A DNA stretch of 54,549 nt from Pedosphaera sp. Its GTDB lineage: Bacteria > Verrucomicrobiota > Verrucomicrobiia > Limisphaerales > UBA9464. The notes under the pieces are model-generated. The model searched no databases, was not told the origin of the DNA, and was given only the letters and a program-made list of their open reading frames with translations. The position numbers and the translations under genes are program-made. Positions 54,057 to 54,549 of this stretch are shown here, piece by piece (positions within the stretch are counted from its first letter, which is position 1; every line of letters starts with the position of its first letter). Location of the stretch: the NCBI GenBank assembly GCA_009695205.1, contig SIBK01000023.1:1-54549 (forward strand), read 5' to 3'.

Positions 54057-54122
54057 CTCTGTCGCCCCTGGCGGGGCTTGAGAGCGTGCGTGTCGAGACC
54101 CACGACTGGCGCAGTGGGCTAC
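54057..54122 (+). repeat. dispersed two-hairpin repeat, family 2, third copy
   Basis: It starts CTCTGTCGCCCCTGGCGGGG and ends CCCAC...GTGGGCTAC, with the same 66-nt length as 28975-29040. The second stem has decayed to CCCAC/GTGGG. Confidence 0.65.
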
Positions 54123-54247
54123 TCTCCGGCGGCGCTCTGTGCCTTAAGAATGCACGTGTGCCAACAACTTCGGAATGCGCCCAGAGCAAAGTTTTCCAAA
54201 AGATGGATATGGATTGAGACCATGAACCGTTGTAGGAAAGAGGATTG

Positions 54248-54265
54248 CGCGGACTGCCGTCCGCG
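54248..54265. repeat. dispersed hairpin repeat, family 1, reverse orientation
   Basis: CGCGGAC-TGCC-GTCCGCG is followed by ACTACGGGACAACGGTTC, the reverse complement of the leader seen at 41229 and 52542. Confidence 0.8.
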
Positions 54266-54350
54266 ACTACGGGACAACGGTTCTTCGAGAGGGAAACCCT
54301 CCAAGGATGGAATTGAATTGGGCCATCAACGTTCGCGCGGACAAAGAAGG

Positions 54351-54368
54351 CGCGGACTGCCGTCCGCG
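54351..54368. repeat. dispersed hairpin repeat, family 1, reverse orientation
   Basis: CGCGGAC-TGCC-GTCCGCG is followed by ACTACGGGACGGCGG. It is 103 nt from the previous copy, nearly the spacing of the pair at 52562 and 52667. Confidence 0.8.
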
Positions 54369-54417
54369 ACTACGGGACGGCGGTGCGTGGTACCAGCATC
54401 GACGGCAACCCATTGTC

Positions 54418-54549
54418 TCATCGCTTGGACGCCGCGGTCGGCGGTTGCACCGAATAATCAAACTGCGCAGAATCGTTGTTCCCGCATTTCATACAGCGCA
54501 CCGCGCTCATTTGAGCAGACGGCAATTGCATGTAATCGTCCCACTTCAT
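54418..54549 (-). CDS. partial small protein with zinc-ribbon-like half site
   Basis: An open frame runs in from the right edge, beginning at or before MKWDDYMQLPSAQMS and ending PPTAASKR at a TGA (54418-54420). It contains VRCMKCGNND, half of a possible Cys4 zinc ribbon. At least 43 codons are present; the gene may start outside the window. No family is recognised. Confidence 0.4.
   Translation of the reverse strand: MKWDDYMQLPSAQMSAVRCMKCGNNDSAQFDYSVQPPTAASKR

Noticed and set aside
1..54549. CRISPR arrays, tRNA and rRNA genes
   Set aside because: No regularly spaced repeat of 24-40 nt, no tRNA T-loop plus acceptor pairing in intergenic DNA, and no rRNA-like sequence was noticed by reading; a covariance-model search would be the decisive test.

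Overview
The window looks like chromosomal DNA of a GC-rich Gram-negative bacterium of the PVC group, most probably a Verrucomicrobiota of the Pedosphaera/Limisphaerales type. This is inferred from gene content: an H-X9-DG prepilin-like protein, a large secreted PA14-like protein, a CRTAC1/ASPIC-UnbV protein, paired HGSNAT-like acyltransferases, a PQQ-like propeller with EF-hands, and palindromic intergenic repeats. No rRNA, tRNA, CRISPR array, intact transposase or prophage was seen.

Layout. 1-5.2 kb: a secreted multidomain protein with a clear terminator, then the remains of a large membrane-anchored protein gene broken by stops and a frameshift. 5.2-6.1 kb: no gene recognised. 6.1-12.6 kb: rarA, a CRTAC1-family protein, a MoaD-like sulfur carrier next to threonine synthase, and a phosphofructokinase with pyrophosphate-type residues. 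12.9-17.0 kb: a frameshifted PQQ-like/EF-hand protein and two tandem HGSNAT-like membrane acyltransferases. 17.1-22.1 kb: a small nucleotidyltransferase locus resembling a toxin-antitoxin cassette, a HEAT + THUMP + methyltransferase fusion, and a penicillin-acylase family hydrolase.

22.2-40.2 kb is the centrepiece. A 12-gene complex I operon in the order nuoA-B-C-D-I-H-J-K-L-M1-M2-N lies on the minus strand. It has two NuoM-type antiporter subunits and no NADH-oxidising module (nuoE, F, G) in the cluster. Divergent from nuoA is a very long (about 1583 aa) pyruvate:ferredoxin oxidoreductase-like gene. Together they suggest electron flow from a 2-oxoacid to ferredoxin to an enlarged ferredoxin:quinone-type complex I. 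That is an inference; the gene order and the missing genes are seen directly.

40.2-54.5 kb holds an H-X9-DG prepilin-like protein, a histone-deacetylase-family/MidA-methyltransferase pair, recF, a three-gene DsrE/TusB-like set, miaE, a serine beta-lactamase-like hydrolase, a PA0069-type radical SAM protein, a SorA-SorB-like sulfite dehydrogenase pair, a Gfo/Idh/MocA oxidoreductase and a frameshifted alpha/beta hydrolase. Two families of dispersed palindromic repeats lie between genes. One forms a back-to-back pair inside the nuo operon and recurs near the right edge. Three loci (threonine synthase-MoaD, the DsrE trio, SorAB) concern sulfur transfer or sulfite oxidation, but they are not contiguous.
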